Assembly (NCBI RefSeq): GCF_003265705.1
Contig: NW_020312935.1
Span: 4,824,386-4,888,385, forward strand
Direction: 5' to 3'
Length of the DNA: 64,000 nucleotides
Origin: Callorhinus ursinus
Taxonomy: Eukaryota > Chordata > Mammalia > Carnivora > Otariidae
Below the pieces are notes generated by a model. That model was not told the DNA's origin and ran no database searches. It worked only from the letters and a program-made list of their open reading frames with translations. Every line of letters starts with the position of its first letter. The stretch's first letter is position 1. The position numbers and the translations under genes are program-made. Below are positions 46,801-58,210 of the stretch, in pieces.

Positions 46801-49800
46801 TCACAACCCATATCACGACCTGAGCCGGAATCGAAAGTCAGACGTTCAGGGCGCCTTTGGCTCAGGTCATGATCTCAAGGTCCTGGGATGGAGCCCTGTG
46901 TTGGGCTCCCTGCTCAGAGGGAAGTCGGCTTCTCTCTCTCCCTCTGCCACCCCCCCCAACTTGTGTGTGTGCTCTTTCTCTCTCAAATAAATAAAATCTT
47001 AAAATCAGACGAGCAACTGACTGAGCCGCCCAGGTACCCCTCAACATTTCCCTTTAAACTAGCTCTCCCCCAGGGGCGCCTGGTTGGCTCAGTCGTTAAG
47101 CGTCTGTCTTCAGCTCAGGTCATGATCCCAGGGTCCTGGGATCAAGCCCCGCATCGGGCTCCCTGCTTCGCGGGAAGCCTGCTTCTCCCTCTCCCACTCC
47201 CTCTGCTTGTGTTCCCTCTCTCACTGTATCTCTGTCAAATAAATAAATAAAATCTTAAAAAAAAAAAAACAACTAGATCTCCCCCATTAATGTTTTTAGA
47301 TGTTCAAATCTCTCCTTATTAGAAGTGTCGTTACTCAACTCCTCACCTTCCCTCTTTCTCTCTCTCTCTTTTTTTTTTTTTAAAGATTTTATTTATTTAT
47401 TTGACAGAGAGACACAGTGAGAGAGGGAACACAAGCAGGGGGAATGGGAGAGGGAGGAGAAGCAGGCTTCTCGTTGAGCAAGGAGCCTCACACGGGGCTC
47501 GATCCCAGGACCCCGGGATCATGACCTGAGCCGAAGGCAGACGCTCAACGACTGAGCCACCCAGGTGCCCCATCTCTCTCTCTTTTTTAAAAGATTTTAT
47601 TTTTAAGTACTCTCTACACGCAGTGTGGGGCTCAAACTTATAACCCGGAGATCAGGAGTTGATCTCTACCGACTAAGCCAGCCTGGAGCCCCCCTCTTTC
47701 TTTTTTTAAAAGGAGCTGTCTTTAGTCAGTTTATCCATGTTTTACTTCCCATTCAATCCCCAGCCCTCTACAGTCGGCCACAGCCATCACACCACTGAGC
47801 GTCTTTCCCCAAGGGCACCAATAATTATCTCCATGTTGCTGAATCCAACCAGCTTCTTTAGCTCTTACCTTGATACTTGTATGAGTACTTACTCATTGTC
47901 AGCTGTCTGCCTAGTTTCTATTTCTCCATTCTTCCTTTACAGCCAAACCCCAATTTTATTCAAGTTTCTACACTCTTTCCTCATGTGTTTCAAAGAAGGT
48001 GATCTCAACTTCAAGGGTAGATAGACCATGAGCCAATCAGAGCACGGCTTTCCCCTGGTGACTGTTGCTGCTCCAAAGTATACACATGAACCAAAGTGGC
48101 TCAATCAGATTAAAAAGAAATACAATTGGGAAGGAAAGGCCACCCCTCACCTTTTATTCTTTTTTTTTTTTTTTAAGATTTTATTTATTTATTTGTCAGA
48201 GAGAGAGAGCACAAGCAGGGGAACGGCAAGCAGAGGGAGAAGCAGGCACCCTGCTGAGCAGAGAGCCTGACCGGAACTCGATCCCAGGACCCTAAGATCA
48301 TGAACTGAGAGGAAGGCATAAGCTTAACCAACTGAGCCACCCAGGCGTCCCCTCACCTTTTATTCTTGCTCTTTCCTTTATGTAGATAATGCATTTCTTT
48401 AATGTTTAATCTAGTTTTAGAGGAGATTTTCTGTTAATTTCAGCCTAAACCATCCTAACTGATACATTTAACCCTACTGGCCATCCCTTTCCTTTTTCCT
48501 ATGGTTTCCATGATGCTTACGGTCCCCACCTGCCTTAGTTTTCCTTCAAGTGCTCTGGCTACTACCTCACAATCTGCTAAGTTGGGGAGACACTGGTGTT
48601 TTCAAACTATGGGATACTGCCGAGTACAATGACATATGTTAAAGATAACTTTCTAAGCACCTTTCCAGTAGTAAAAAAATTTAATAAAGCCAAGAGGAAA
48701 AAAGGCTCATTAGTAAATTTATTGTGTTACATCAAGATAAATGCTGGTAAATATATCCCATGGTTTCTACTTTGTGTCTTTTTATTTATGTTTTTAATTT
48801 TTAATTTTTTTTACTTTGTATCTTTTTAGATGAGAGACTACTGGAGATTACCAGTGTATCCTGAAGGACAAAGATCCTAATGTCAAAGAAATGCTCTGTG
48901 GCAAATCCTGTTTCTGCTGCTCTGGGGCCAGTTACTTGGTATGAGGGCTCTGGAGGGTTGCAATATTTCCAGTAAGACCTTTCCTTCAGTAGCTGCAGGA
49001 CTGTGCCACCTTGGGCTCCTCTGGGTCTTCCAGAAAAACCCAGAAGGGAATGGGCTTTTTAGGTCCAACCTGCCCTGACTGCCCAGGACTCTCTCAGAGA
49101 AAGGCTAGAGCTACATTCTCCATTCCTGCACATAACAAAATGCCAGTCTATCAGGTATAATCAATGGGCTGATCATGCCCAGGATTACAAAGAACATGGC
49201 ACTATGTTCCTTTCTTATAGCTATTTTGTCAAAGGCATGAAATAGGTCTTATTTATTTTTATTTCTCTCATTACAAAGCACAGCACTTTGTAAGTAATAA
49301 AACACTAAATAAATATTTGTTGATTTAATGAATTAAGAGAAACTGATACTGTATACATGTCCTCTAGGAGTTTAATCTGGGCATAAGAATGAGTCATTTA
49401 GAGGGGGAAAATCAGGGGCTTAAGGCACTGGTTTTGGAGTCAGAAAAGACCCAATTCAACCCCTTGCCATATTAACCCCAGTTCTTTCATCTTACAAATA
49501 GAGGTAATAAAACTTGGCTTAGAAGTGTGTGTGTTAGGATCAGAGGAAACATGCATTCAATTTATGACTTGTAACAATCCTGATAAGTACTCATTATTCT
49601 TTCTCCTTCTGCCCTTCCTACTTCAAAGGCAGGGGGTATGCCTACTGTGTCTATTTTAGTACAGCCACAGTAACAGTACAGAGTATATACTCAATCCATA
49701 TTTGTCCAGTAGATGAACAAAAATTCAAGAGAATTTTACAAAATTGAGAATATTGTAAAAGCAAACTTTCATCATATATGCTAACAGTATAAATACTTTA

Positions 49801-49924
49801 AAACGCTCATTTTTCTTCTCCTCTTGCAGATTTTCTGCATATTTACTAATGTAACTCCTCCTATATCTACTACTTCTTAGTCTTTTTTTTTTTTTAAAGA
49901 TTTTTTTTTTTATTTATTCATGAC

Positions 49925-49959
<35 letters not shown>

Positions 49960-52900
49960 CAGAGGGAGAAGCAGGCTCCCAAGGAGCAGGGAGCCCGATG
50001 CGGGACCCGATCCCAGGACTCTGGGATCCTGACCTGAGCCGAAGGCAGGCGCTTAACCACCCGAGCCACCCAGGCGCCCACTTCTTAGTCTTTATAACAT
50101 CAAAACTACAGAAATGCGAAGTATCTTCATAAAATTCTTATTTGATTTAAAAATTGTAATAGTTTGGGTAATTGGTATGATGAAATTAGCCTTTAAAAGC
50201 ATACTTATTAAAGTTCAAACAATTATATACATATATGTATTTTCATATTTTATTCCTGTAACAAATGGAAAATGGTTTTATATACCAAAGGGAATTAACT
50301 GCATTCTCTGCCTAGTGATTTTTTTTTTAAGATTTTATTTATTTATTTGACAGAGAGAGACACAGCGAGAGAAGGAACACAAGCAGGGGGAGTGGGAGAG
50401 GGAGAAGCAGGCTTCCCACTGAGCAGGGAGCCCGATGTGGGACTCGATCCCAGGACCCTGGGATCATGACCTGAGCTGAAGGCAGACGCTTAACGACTGA
50501 GCCACCCAGGCGCCCTGCCTAGTGATCTTGAGGTTCATATTTGCTAAAAGGAAAAAGTCCTTGTGTACTGGAAGGATCACAGATCAATTCTACTGTAATC
50601 TAATAAAACTTTAAAACTAAATGAACATTATGAAGTTCATGTACTGCATTCACTAGCAAAATCTTACAGGTAGTCACTGAAATTTTTCTAAATGATTAAA
50701 CTATACAAAAAATAAATAAATGAGTAAACCATAACGAAAACACATAAGAGAAAGAAAGAGAGCTTAAATGATTCTTCTTGTCAACTTCCTAACATTCTTT
50801 AGGCCATGGATATCTGAATAGGTAGTACAATGTGCCATAATTATAGTTTTATTTTATTTTTTTTAAAAGATTTTATTTATTTATTTGACAGAGAGAGAGA
50901 GAATAAGTAGGGGAGTGGGAGAGGGAGAAGCAGGCTCCCCACTAAGCAGGGAGCCCAATGCAGCCTGGGATCATGACCTGAGCCAAAGGCAGTTGCTTAA
51001 CCAACTGAGCCACCCAGGCGTCCCCATAATTATAGTAACCTTTCTGAATCTCCCAACAATTTAACACAAAGTGGTAACATGCATCTGAAGGACATGCTTG
51101 TATGAATGTGTGTATATATGCGAATGTGGATGTGCACATTAAGCATACACATATTAAGACATAATAGGGGTGCCTGGGTGGCTCAGTTGTTAAGCGTCTG
51201 CCTTCGGCTCAGGTCATGATCTTGGGGTCCTGGGATGGAGCCCTACATCGGGCTCCCTGCTCTGAGGGAAGCCTGCTTCTCTCTCTTCCACTCCCCCTGC
51301 TTGGGTTCCCTCTCTCGCTGTATCTCTCTCTGTCAAATAAATAAATAAAATCTTAAAAAGACATAATAGATTAGGTGCATGCACACACACACACACACAC
51401 ATTTTAAAAGAATTCTGGCTCTCATCAAAGCAGTTTACCTTCAGCCAGTTTAATACATGTGGCAGAGTTCTAAATACAGAGTAAGTGATTAGTAAGTACA
51501 TCAGTTGACCTGAATTGTGGAAATGAAAGTACTACCAAGGTAATATTAAAATATAGCTGTAAATGAGAATTAAAAAGTTCAAAATTACCAAAAAATATGT
51601 TTCTTTTGTCTATTTTAAAGTATAAGGACCCAACCAATCCTTAGTCTCTCTTTCCTCCTCAAGCCATCTGTATTTAAACAACTGTGAGCCAGGGACTGGA
51701 CAGATTTTTGTTTCCTGCCAGAAGTTTAGCTGCCAGACACCAAAGCAGCAACATGAAACTAAAAAATGTTAAAAATTTAAGTTGCATTCTTTGTTTTGGG
51801 AAACATATCTCTGTGGATTCTTTTTCTTTTTTTAAAGAATTTATTTATTTATTTGAGAGAGAGCGAGCGAGAGAGCACACAAACGGGGGGGAGGGGCAGT
51901 GGGAGAGGGAGAAGCAGACTCCCTGCTGAGCAGGGAGCCTGATGGGGGGGCTTGATCCTAGGATCTTGGGATCAAGATCTGAGCTGAAGGCAGACGCTTA
52001 ACCATCTGAGCCACCAGGCGCCCTTCTCTTTGGATTCTTAAAGAAGATATGGTGAGGGGCGCCTGGGTGGCTCAGTCGTTAAGCATCTGCCTTCAGCTCA
52101 GGTCATGATCCTGGGGTCCTGGGATCGAGCCCCGCATCAGGCTCCCTGCTCGGCGGGAAGCCTGCTTCTCCCTCTCCCGCTCCCCCTGCTTGTGTTCCCT
52201 CTCTCGCTGTGTCTTTCTCTGTCAAATAAATAAATAAAATCTTTAAAAAAAAAAAAAAGAAGATATGGTGATCCCAGATGCCAGTAAAGGGCCTAATGAA
52301 TGTTCTTGGGCTCCCCAAAGGAACACAGGGCACTGCAGACCTTCACATTGAGGACACATCCCTGAAAGCACATTCTGTGGCCAAGACTAAAACCAGAGCC
52401 CAGCAGCCCTTAATGTGGTCACCAATCACTTCATCAAGAAAATGGGCAGGAAACACACAAGTGAGAAAGACAGTGTGGATATGGTGGCTTTGGTAGAAAT
52501 CCAAGGTGGGGTCTTACTAGTCATTGGTATCACTGCTTGAATTATCACTGTGGTTGTAAGGAAAATATCAAGCAATTACTAAAGAGTTGAAGAATTATGT
52601 CATTTTGACAACATTTAAAAAACTGTCCCTCTGCCAGTGTTAGAAGATGACCCACGGAAATGCTGCCTATGCAGTTCTAAAGCCATGGAGATCCCTCACT
52701 TTCCAGAAGCAACGGAAAGAAAGGTAAATTGTAAGACACTCTGCCCTTTAAACATTTTCTCTTTTTATAAAATTCTATAAAACTGTTTATAAAATAAAAT
52801 ACATAGAAAACAGGAACAAAAGTAAACTGACTTGGAACCAAGATAATAAAATTCATTCAAATCATATTAGAAACTCTGTGCCTTCATTTTGACTATTCTT

Positions 52901-54305
52901 TGTTCTTGTTAAAATGAAAAGCAATCTGGAAATATCTATACATATATATACAGTACATACACACAAACATATACAAATGAAGCCCATATAGACTAGCCAC
53001 AAGAGGGCGCTTCAACAATGAAAAGACACTACCAGGTTTATTTCATTCGGTAAGTACTGGGCACACATTTTCAAACTTTTCAAAACAAACTCCTACTCAA
53101 AATTATTCTTATTTCTCTAAAGCCATAAGCCTTGCCAGATGCCCACATTTTAAGGGTCTCTCTCCATATCTTAGACTCTAAATCTTCTGAACTAGAGGGT
53201 TAGTGCGTCTAGTACTTAGTAAATGAGTCCTTATACTATCACATACAGATTAAAAAGATGAACAGCAAAACTGCCATGCTGTACACAGGGTGTTATGATG
53301 CAGCCATGTACAAGGCTTAGGAAAATTTTACTACTGAAACAGAAAAACCAGGTTCTTCCATCATGATCATTTTAAGCTGCCATATTTTAGAATATTTTTG
53401 AGTCTGGGGGCGTCTGGGTTGCTCAGTTGTTAAGTGTCTGCCTTTGGCTCAGGTCATGATCCCAGAGTCCTGGGATCCGCATTGGGCTCCCCACTATGCA
53501 GGAAGCCTGCTTCTCCCTCTCCCACTCCCCCTGCTTGTGTTCCCTCTCTCGCTGTCGCTCTATCTGTGTCAAATAAATAAAATCTTAAAAAAAAAAAAAG
53601 AATATTTTTGAGTCTGGCCCATACGATAACGGTTTTCACTTTATTTTTTTTAAGATTAAAAAAACATATTTTATTTATTCATTTGACAGAGAGAGAGAAC
53701 ATAAGTAAGGGGAGTGGCAGGCAGAGAGAGAGGGAGAAGCAAACTCACTGCCGAGCAGGGAGTCCAATGCGTGGCTCGATCCCAGGACCCTAGGATCATG
53801 ACCTGAGTGGAAGGCAAATGTTCAACTGAATGAGCCACCCAGGTGCCCCTTTTTATTAAGATTTATTTATTTATTTGAGAGAGAGAGAGGGCATAAGTGG
53901 GAGGGAGAGGGAGAATCCCAAGCAGGTTCCACACCCAGTGCAGAGCCCAATGTGGGTCTTGATCTCAGGACCCTGTGATCATGACCTGAGCTGAAATCAA
54001 GAGTTGGATGCTCAACTGAGCCACGCAGACGTCCCTGGTTTTTACTTCAAAACAAAATATAACATTTCCATGTAATTACTATTAGAAACGGTATGTCAGG
54101 ATCTATACCTAGAGAGACTTCCTTAATTAGCTCAGCAGCAGCATGGCAACCCTGAACAAGTATCCTGGTCCAAGTTGACAGATCCCGATGTGTCTCCACC
54201 CTGAAGAGATGCATCTCAATGCCCTGCCGAGAGCCTGTTCTGGTAGCAAAGGTAAGGTCAGATCCAAGTGAGGGTGATCGACATCCGGAGCCAGAATGAA
54301 CCAAC
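40871..54305 (-). CDS. SNTB2: SNTB2 (beta-2-syntrophin), last three coding exons (partial)
   Basis: Adaptor of the dystrophin/utrophin complex that links membrane channels and signalling proteins through PDZ and PH domains. Three terminal coding exons on the minus strand: 54109-54305 (197 nt), 43202-43386 (185 nt) and 40871-40963 (93 nt with TGA), encoding the last 157 or so residues. Phases agree across both joins. Exon 54109-54305 holds the end of PH2 ([20 protein letters not shown], then [20 protein letters not shown]). The next two carry the syntrophin-unique region ([40 protein letters not shown]), ending [18 protein letters not shown]1 and the first exons lie beyond 64000. I did not find the preceding exon (DLLLYDCMPW region) in 54306-64000, so that stretch is one intron. 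Beta-2 is favoured over beta-1 by these residues and by the neighbours. Confidence 0.95.
40964..43201 (-). other. SNTB2: SNTB2 last intron
   Basis: Contains the LINE-1 insertion with 3' flanking segment (41795-42382). The rest is AT-rich without a recognised element. Confidence 0.8.
41795..42382 (-). mobile_element. LINE-1 3' end with 3' transduction
   Basis: Minus-strand carnivore-type LINE-1 3' end (42010-42382: GCAAGGATGTGGATGG-type start, then '..gatggacattggggagggc..') that ends at an A tract near 42007-42015. It is followed on the minus strand by about 205 bp of unique sequence and a second A10 (41791-41800). The element lacks its own AATAAA, but the added segment has one at 41816-41821. 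The TSD tgcttcaggctttt at 41781-41794 and 42383-42396 is perfect (14 bp) and, read on the minus strand, starts at TTTC/AAAA, a LINE-1 endonuclease-type site. Confidence 0.85.
43418..43603 (+). mobile_element. Can-SINE (plus)
   Basis: Head 'ggcacctgggtggctcagtcagttaagtgactgcc', A-rich tail with AATAAA-like units. It lies 31 bp from an SNTB2 exon boundary (43386). Confidence 0.92.
45528..45723 (-). mobile_element. Can-SINE (minus)
   Basis: Reversed copy. TSD gaaatcattgttttg at 45513-45527, one mismatch at 45726-45740. Confidence 0.94.
46428..46623 (+). mobile_element. Can-SINE (plus)
   Basis: Head 'ggggcgcctggttggctcagtcgttaagcgtctgcc'. TSD ataaaattctctgactt at 46410-46426 and 46624-46640, perfect 17 bp. 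Confidence 0.97.
46680..47040 (-). mobile_element. Can-SINE (minus), split by a second SINE
   Basis: Outer reversed copy: left part 46680-46848, right part 47001-47040 ending 'actgagccgcccaggtacccc'. The plus copy at 46849-47000 divides it. Confidence 0.85.
46849..47000 (+). mobile_element. Can-SINE (plus), nested
   Basis: Head shortened to 'gggcgcctttggctcagg' by an internal deletion, tail 'aaataaataaaatctt'. TSD-like aaagtcagacg / aaaatcagacg in outer-SINE sequence. Confidence 0.88.
47073..47270 (+). mobile_element. Can-SINE (plus)
   Basis: TSD aactagctctccccca at 47057-47072, one mismatch at 47271-47286. Same 'cctggttggctcag' head variant as the copy at 46428. Confidence 0.96.
47369..47571 (-). 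mobile_element. Can-SINE (minus)
   Basis: Reversed copy flanked by (TC)n on both sides, consistent with a TC-rich TSD. Confidence 0.93.
47584..47694 (-). mobile_element. Short tRNA-like SINE (minus)
   Basis: Short form: 'aagtactctctacacgcagtgtggggctc' to 'gactaagccagcctggagcccc'. Confidence 0.85.
48162..48348 (-). mobile_element. Can-SINE (minus)
   Basis: TSD cccctcaccttttattctt at 48143-48161 and 48349-48367, perfect 19 bp. Confidence 0.97.
49886..50079 (-). mobile_element. Can-SINE (minus)
   Basis: Contains an internal (AG)n run. TSD acttcttagtcttt at 49872-49885 and 50080-50093. Confidence 0.97.
50320..50515 (-). mobile_element. Can-SINE (minus)
   Basis: TSD tgcctagtgat at 50309-50319 and 50516-50526. 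Confidence 0.96.
50848..51023 (-). mobile_element. Can-SINE (minus)
   Basis: Shortened middle. TSD ccataattatagt at 50835-50847 and 51024-51036. Confidence 0.96.
51168..51357 (+). mobile_element. Can-SINE (plus)
   Basis: TSD aagacataatag at 51156-51167 and 51358-51369. Confidence 0.96.
51382..51401. repeat. (CA)n microsatellite
   Basis: Ten perfect CA units just after a SINE. Confidence 0.95.
51823..52024 (-). mobile_element. Can-SINE (minus)
   Basis: TSD tctctgtggattctt at 51808-51822, one mismatch at 52025-52039. Confidence 0.95.
52056..52256 (+). mobile_element. Can-SINE (plus)
   Basis: TSD aagaagatatggtga at 52041-52055 and 52257-52271. It sits 31 bp from the preceding SINE in the opposite orientation, so the pair could form a hairpin. 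Confidence 0.96.
53408..53598 (+). mobile_element. Can-SINE (plus)
   Basis: TSD agaatatttttgagtctgg at 53389-53407 and 53599-53617, perfect 19 bp. Confidence 0.97.
53642..53849 (-). mobile_element. Can-SINE (minus), first of a tandem pair
   Basis: Reversed copy ending 'tgagccacccaggtgcccc', directly abutting the next reversed copy. Confidence 0.9.
53850..54035 (-). mobile_element. Can-SINE (minus), second of a tandem pair
   Basis: Ends 'actgagccacgcagacgtccc', 73 bp from the SNTB2 exon at 54109. Outer flanks ggttttcactt / ggtttttactt suggest the pair shares one TSD. Confidence 0.88.
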
Positions 54306-54914
54306 CTAGGACCACAAAGAGGGCAAAGATCAAAAGTAATTAATGTACTGGTATAGGAAAATGTCAGCAATTTATGCTAATAAATAAGCAAAGAGTTATA
54401 AAAGTCATCTGCAGTTTTTGGAAAAGTATGTTTCAAAACAATATTATAGTCTTTGAAGTATATACTGTTGTTTTCCCATAAAATAACCCCTTGAGTCACA
54501 GACAGAACACTGGGCTGGATGAGCTAAGGCCAAATTTTCCATTGGCTTTTTTATGCTCTGAAAAGGCTGTGCATGTCAAAAAAAAATGTTCAATCTTGGT
54601 TAGGAAGTGTTAAGCCCCCACACACGAACAGCCTCCCTTACTATCAACATCACTCACTAGATGGTACTTTTTTTTTTTCTAACAAGAATGAGCCTACACT
54701 GACACATCATAATCACCCGAAATCCACAGTTTATTTTAGGGGTCACTCCTGGTGCTGTACATTGTACAGGTTTGGACAAATGTGTAACAACATATATCCA
54801 GCATAATAGACAGAGTATTTTCAATGCCCTAAAAATCCTGTTTGCTCTGCTTATTCATCCCCTCCCCCTCCTCCTAGCAACCACTTATCTGTATACCTTT
54901 TACTTCCTTTTCTT

Positions 54915-55548
54915 AACTTAGTGCATTTGCAAGGATTGCTGGTATGATGTTGAAAAGGAGTGGCAAGAGGGGGCAGGACCTCCTTGCCTTATTCCTGATC
55001 TCAGTGGGAAAGCTTTGTGTTTGTCACTATTAAGCATGATATTGGCAATAGATTTTTTGTAGATAGTCTTTATCAAGCTGAGAATGTTCCCCTCTATTCC
55101 TAGTTTACTTTTTTTAATCACGAACGGGTGTTGGATTTTGTCAAATGACGTTTCTGCATCTCTTGATAGATTCATATGATTTTTCTTGTTGAGCTTGTTG
55201 ATGGGATGGATTACATTAACTGATTTTCGAATATTGAACCAGCCTTGCATATCTGGGATCAATCCCACTTGGTCATGATGTATAAGTCTTTTTATACTTT
55301 TTTGGATTTGATTTGCTAATATTTTGTTGAGGACTTTGCATATATATTCATAAGAGATATTAGTCTACAGTTTTCTTATAATGTCTTTGTCTGGTGTTGG
55401 TATTAGGGTAATGCTAGCCTCACAGAATGAGTTAGAAAGTATTCCCTCTGCTTCTATCCTCTGAAAGAGATTGTAGGGAATTTCTTCCTTAAATGTTTGG
55501 TAGAATTCACCAATGAACCCATCCAGGCCTGGTGCTTTCTTTTGGAAG
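54915..55548 (-). mobile_element. LINE-1 ORF2 fragment, reverse-transcriptase region (minus)
   Basis: Minus-strand translation reads LINE-1 ORF2 RT text (for example [20 protein letters not shown], then IRQGG). Frame breaks are present. The fragment stops before the catalytic FADD-type box. Older antisense LINE 3' sequence precedes it at about 54700-54914. Confidence 0.85.
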
Positions 55549-56240
55549 ACCTTACACTTTCCACAAAAAGTAACTCAAATGGATCTTAGATCTAAATGTA
55601 AAACGCAAAAGTATAAAACTTCCAGAAGACATCGTAAGAAAAAATCGAGGTAATCTAAAAAGATACAACACCAAAAGCATGATTCATGGAAAAAAAATTG
55701 GTAAGTTGTACTTTCTAAGTTAAAAACTTCTGCTTTGAAAGACACTGTAAAAGAATGAAAAGACAAGCCACAGAATAGGAGAAAATATATGAAAAACACA
55801 TATCTGATAAAGGACTAATATCCAAAATATACAAAGAACTCTTAAAATTCAACAATAAGAAAAAAAAAACCCATTTAAAAAATGGGGGGGGGGGGGGCAA
55901 AAGACTCACTTCTTAGTACATATCCAAAAGAATTGAAATTAGATTCTTGATATTTTACATCTATGTTCATAGCAGCATTATCCACAATAGCCAAGAGGTA
56001 GAAGCAACTTACATATTTGTCTACTGGCAGAATGAATGACTAAAGAAAATATGGTATACACATTCAACAAATAATTATTCAGTCTTAAAAAGAAGGAAAT
56101 CTTGTCATATATGCCAACACACATGAACCTTTTAGACATTATACTAAGTGAAATAAGCCAATCACAAAAAGATAAATACTGCCTGACTCTACTAATATTA
56201 GCTACCTATAGACCAACTCTTAGAAACAGAAAGTACAATG
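55549..56240 (+). mobile_element. LINE-1 ORF2 end and 3' UTR fragment (plus)
   Basis: Plus-strand LINE-1 text from the end of ORF2 ('actcaaatggatcttagatct') to the 3' region ('ttatactaagtgaaataagcca'). It starts where the opposite-strand fragment stops and has no clear A tail. A G14 run at 55884-55897 interrupts it. Confidence 0.8.
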
Positions 56241-56450
56241 GTGAGTTGAAGCCAGTAAGTCATATCAGCGACTGTGCATCTCAGGGTTTTAATGAAATTC
56301 TTACATGAACATTTCATCTAACTCCTGATTGACTGGAGAAGAGACCATTATTTCTGATAAATGTTGTACCTGGGGATTTTGCAAGTCTAATCTGTTCTAA
56401 AAGCTTTTATTTTTAGGCTGTGAAAATTCTGATAAGGATGAGACATAACT

Positions 56451-56772
56451 GGGGTGCTTGGCTGGCTCAGTCAGTAGAGCATGTGATTCGACCTCAGGGA
56501 TGTAAGTTCGAGTCCCATGTTGGGTGTAGAGATTACTTAAAAATAAAATCTTTTTTTTTTAAGATTTTATTTATTTATTTGACACAGAGAGAGAGAGCAC
56601 AAGGAGGGGAGTGGCAGGCAGAGGGAGAGGGAGAAGCAGGCTCCCCACTGAGCAGAGAGCCCGCTGTGAGGCTCGATCCCAGGATCCCGGAATCATGACC
56701 TGAGCTGAAGGCACTCAACTGACTGAGCCACCCAGGCACCCTTAAAAATACAATCTTAAAAAAAAAAAAAAG
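56451..56772 (+). mobile_element. Short tRNA-like SINE (plus), split by a SINE
   Basis: Short form with the most tRNA-like body in the window: 'ggctggctcagtcagtagagca' and B box 'gttcgagtccc'. The tail is divided by the minus SINE at 56553-56740. Confidence 0.92.
56553..56740 (-). mobile_element. Can-SINE (minus), nested
   Basis: Inserted in the A-rich tail of the outer SINE. TSD cttaaaaataaaatctt at 56536-56552, one mismatch at 56741-56757. Confidence 0.95.
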
Positions 56773-57274
56773 AATGAAACATAGTAATTTCTGTTCCTAA
56801 ATAGCCAGTGAAAACTGATTTCCTAACCGTTGGAACTACTTGACTAAACTTTTGACTCCCATTTACTTCAGATGTAATACTGGTCCACTATATTAACAAA
56901 ACAAAAATGATGTGCCATCTTTTTACTTTGAAAAGTGAGTTCCAACTCATTCGGATGGGGGGTAGGTAGTGATGATCCTGAAATATTTTTAGATGTAACA
57001 AAATGAGAGCTTGAATTAATCGTTTTGGGGAAAAGGTTCAAATCAAGTATGAGACAGCAATGACACAAAGTACAGAAGAGAAAAAACACTGAGAAACAAT
57101 TAGCAAAAAACCTTAGAGTTTCTATCATACACTGTATATACTCGGCCCCATGAGATGGTCCTAAGAATAGAGTTTCAAGGACAAAGAAAAGAAATATAAC
57201 ATACATGAACTAAAAACTATTTTCATAGGAAAAGAGCAGAATACTGCCTAAGAAAGTAGTGAGTGTTAACAAAA

Positions 57275-57294
57275 TATATATATATATATATATA
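57275..57294. repeat. (TA)n run
   Basis: About ten TA units at the tail junction of the next SINE. Confidence 0.9.
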
Positions 57295-57295
57295 T

Positions 57296-57480
57296 TTAAG
57301 ATTTTATTTATTTGACAGAGAGAGACAGAACGAGAGAGGGAACACAAGCAGGGGGAGCGGGAGAGGGAGAAGCAGGCTTCCTGCCGAGCAGGGAGCCCGA
57401 TGTGGGGCTTGATCCCAGGACCCTGAGATCATGACCTGAGCCGAAGGCAGATGCTTAATGACTGAGCCACCCAGATGCCC
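57296..57480 (-). mobile_element. Can-SINE (minus)
   Basis: TSD aacaaaatatat at 57269-57280 and 57481-57492, with TA expansion of the left junction. Confidence 0.94.
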
Positions 57481-57511
57481 AACAAAATATATTTTAAAAA
57501 TCCCTTCAACC

Positions 57512-57716
57512 GGGGCGCCTGGGTGGCTCAGTTGGTTAAGTGACTGCCTTCAGCTCAGGTCATGATCCTGGAGTCCCAGGATGGAGTCCCACATCGGGCT
57601 CCCTGCTCAGCAGGGAGTCTGCTTCTCCCTCTGACCCTCTCCCCTCTTGTGCTCTCTCACTCTCTCTCTCAAATAAATAAATAAAATCTTTAAAAAAATA
57701 AATAAAAATAAATAAA
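57512..57716 (+). mobile_element. Can-SINE (plus)
   Basis: Head 'ggggcgcctgggtggctcagttggttaagtgactgcc', long tail of AAAT units reaching the LINE-1 fragment. Confidence 0.93.
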
Positions 57717-58210
57717 GTGCAAGGTTGAACATCCAAAAATCAATATGCTAATACACCATATAAACAGGTAAAGGACAAACCCACATGATCATTGTATTAG
57801 ACATGGAAAAAGCATTTGACAAATTCCATACCCTTTCATGAGGAAAACACCCCTCACAAACATGGAAGAGAAGGGAACTTCTTCAACCTGATAACGGCAT
57901 CTATGAAAAACCCATAGCTAACATCATGCTTAATGCTAAAGGACTGAATGCTTTCCCCTTAAGATCAGGAAAAAGACCAGGATGTCTGTTTATGCCACTT
58001 CTATTTAATATTGTACTGGAGATTTTAGCCAGAGCAATTACGCCAGAAAATGAAATAAAGGGTACCCAGAAAAGAAAGTAGTACAACTACCTTTTATTTG
58101 AAGATGACATGATCTTGTACATGGAAGTCCTAAGGAATCCACTAAAAACCTATAGACTAATAAACGAGTCAAGCAAGAATGCAGATCAAGACATAAAAAT
58201 CAATGTATTG

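Larger units (their letters stand above)
43387..54108 (-). other. SNTB2: SNTB2 intron between the third- and second-last exons
   Basis: An intron of 10.7 kb packed with Can-SINEs. About 43790-44000 and 45740-45830 look like old L2/MIR sequence. A sense MIR-like piece is at about 49420-49530. No supported exon. Confidence 0.8.

Noticed and set aside
54918..55268. 116-codon open frame with reverse-transcriptase similarity
   Set aside because: A decayed LINE-1 ORF2 piece without start context, catalytic box or intact neighbours, so annotated as a mobile-element fragment.
56451..56548. tRNA-Lys-like body with A and B boxes
   Set aside because: The body is diverged, followed by a SINE tail and shared with dozens of copies. 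It is a SINE head, not a tRNA gene.
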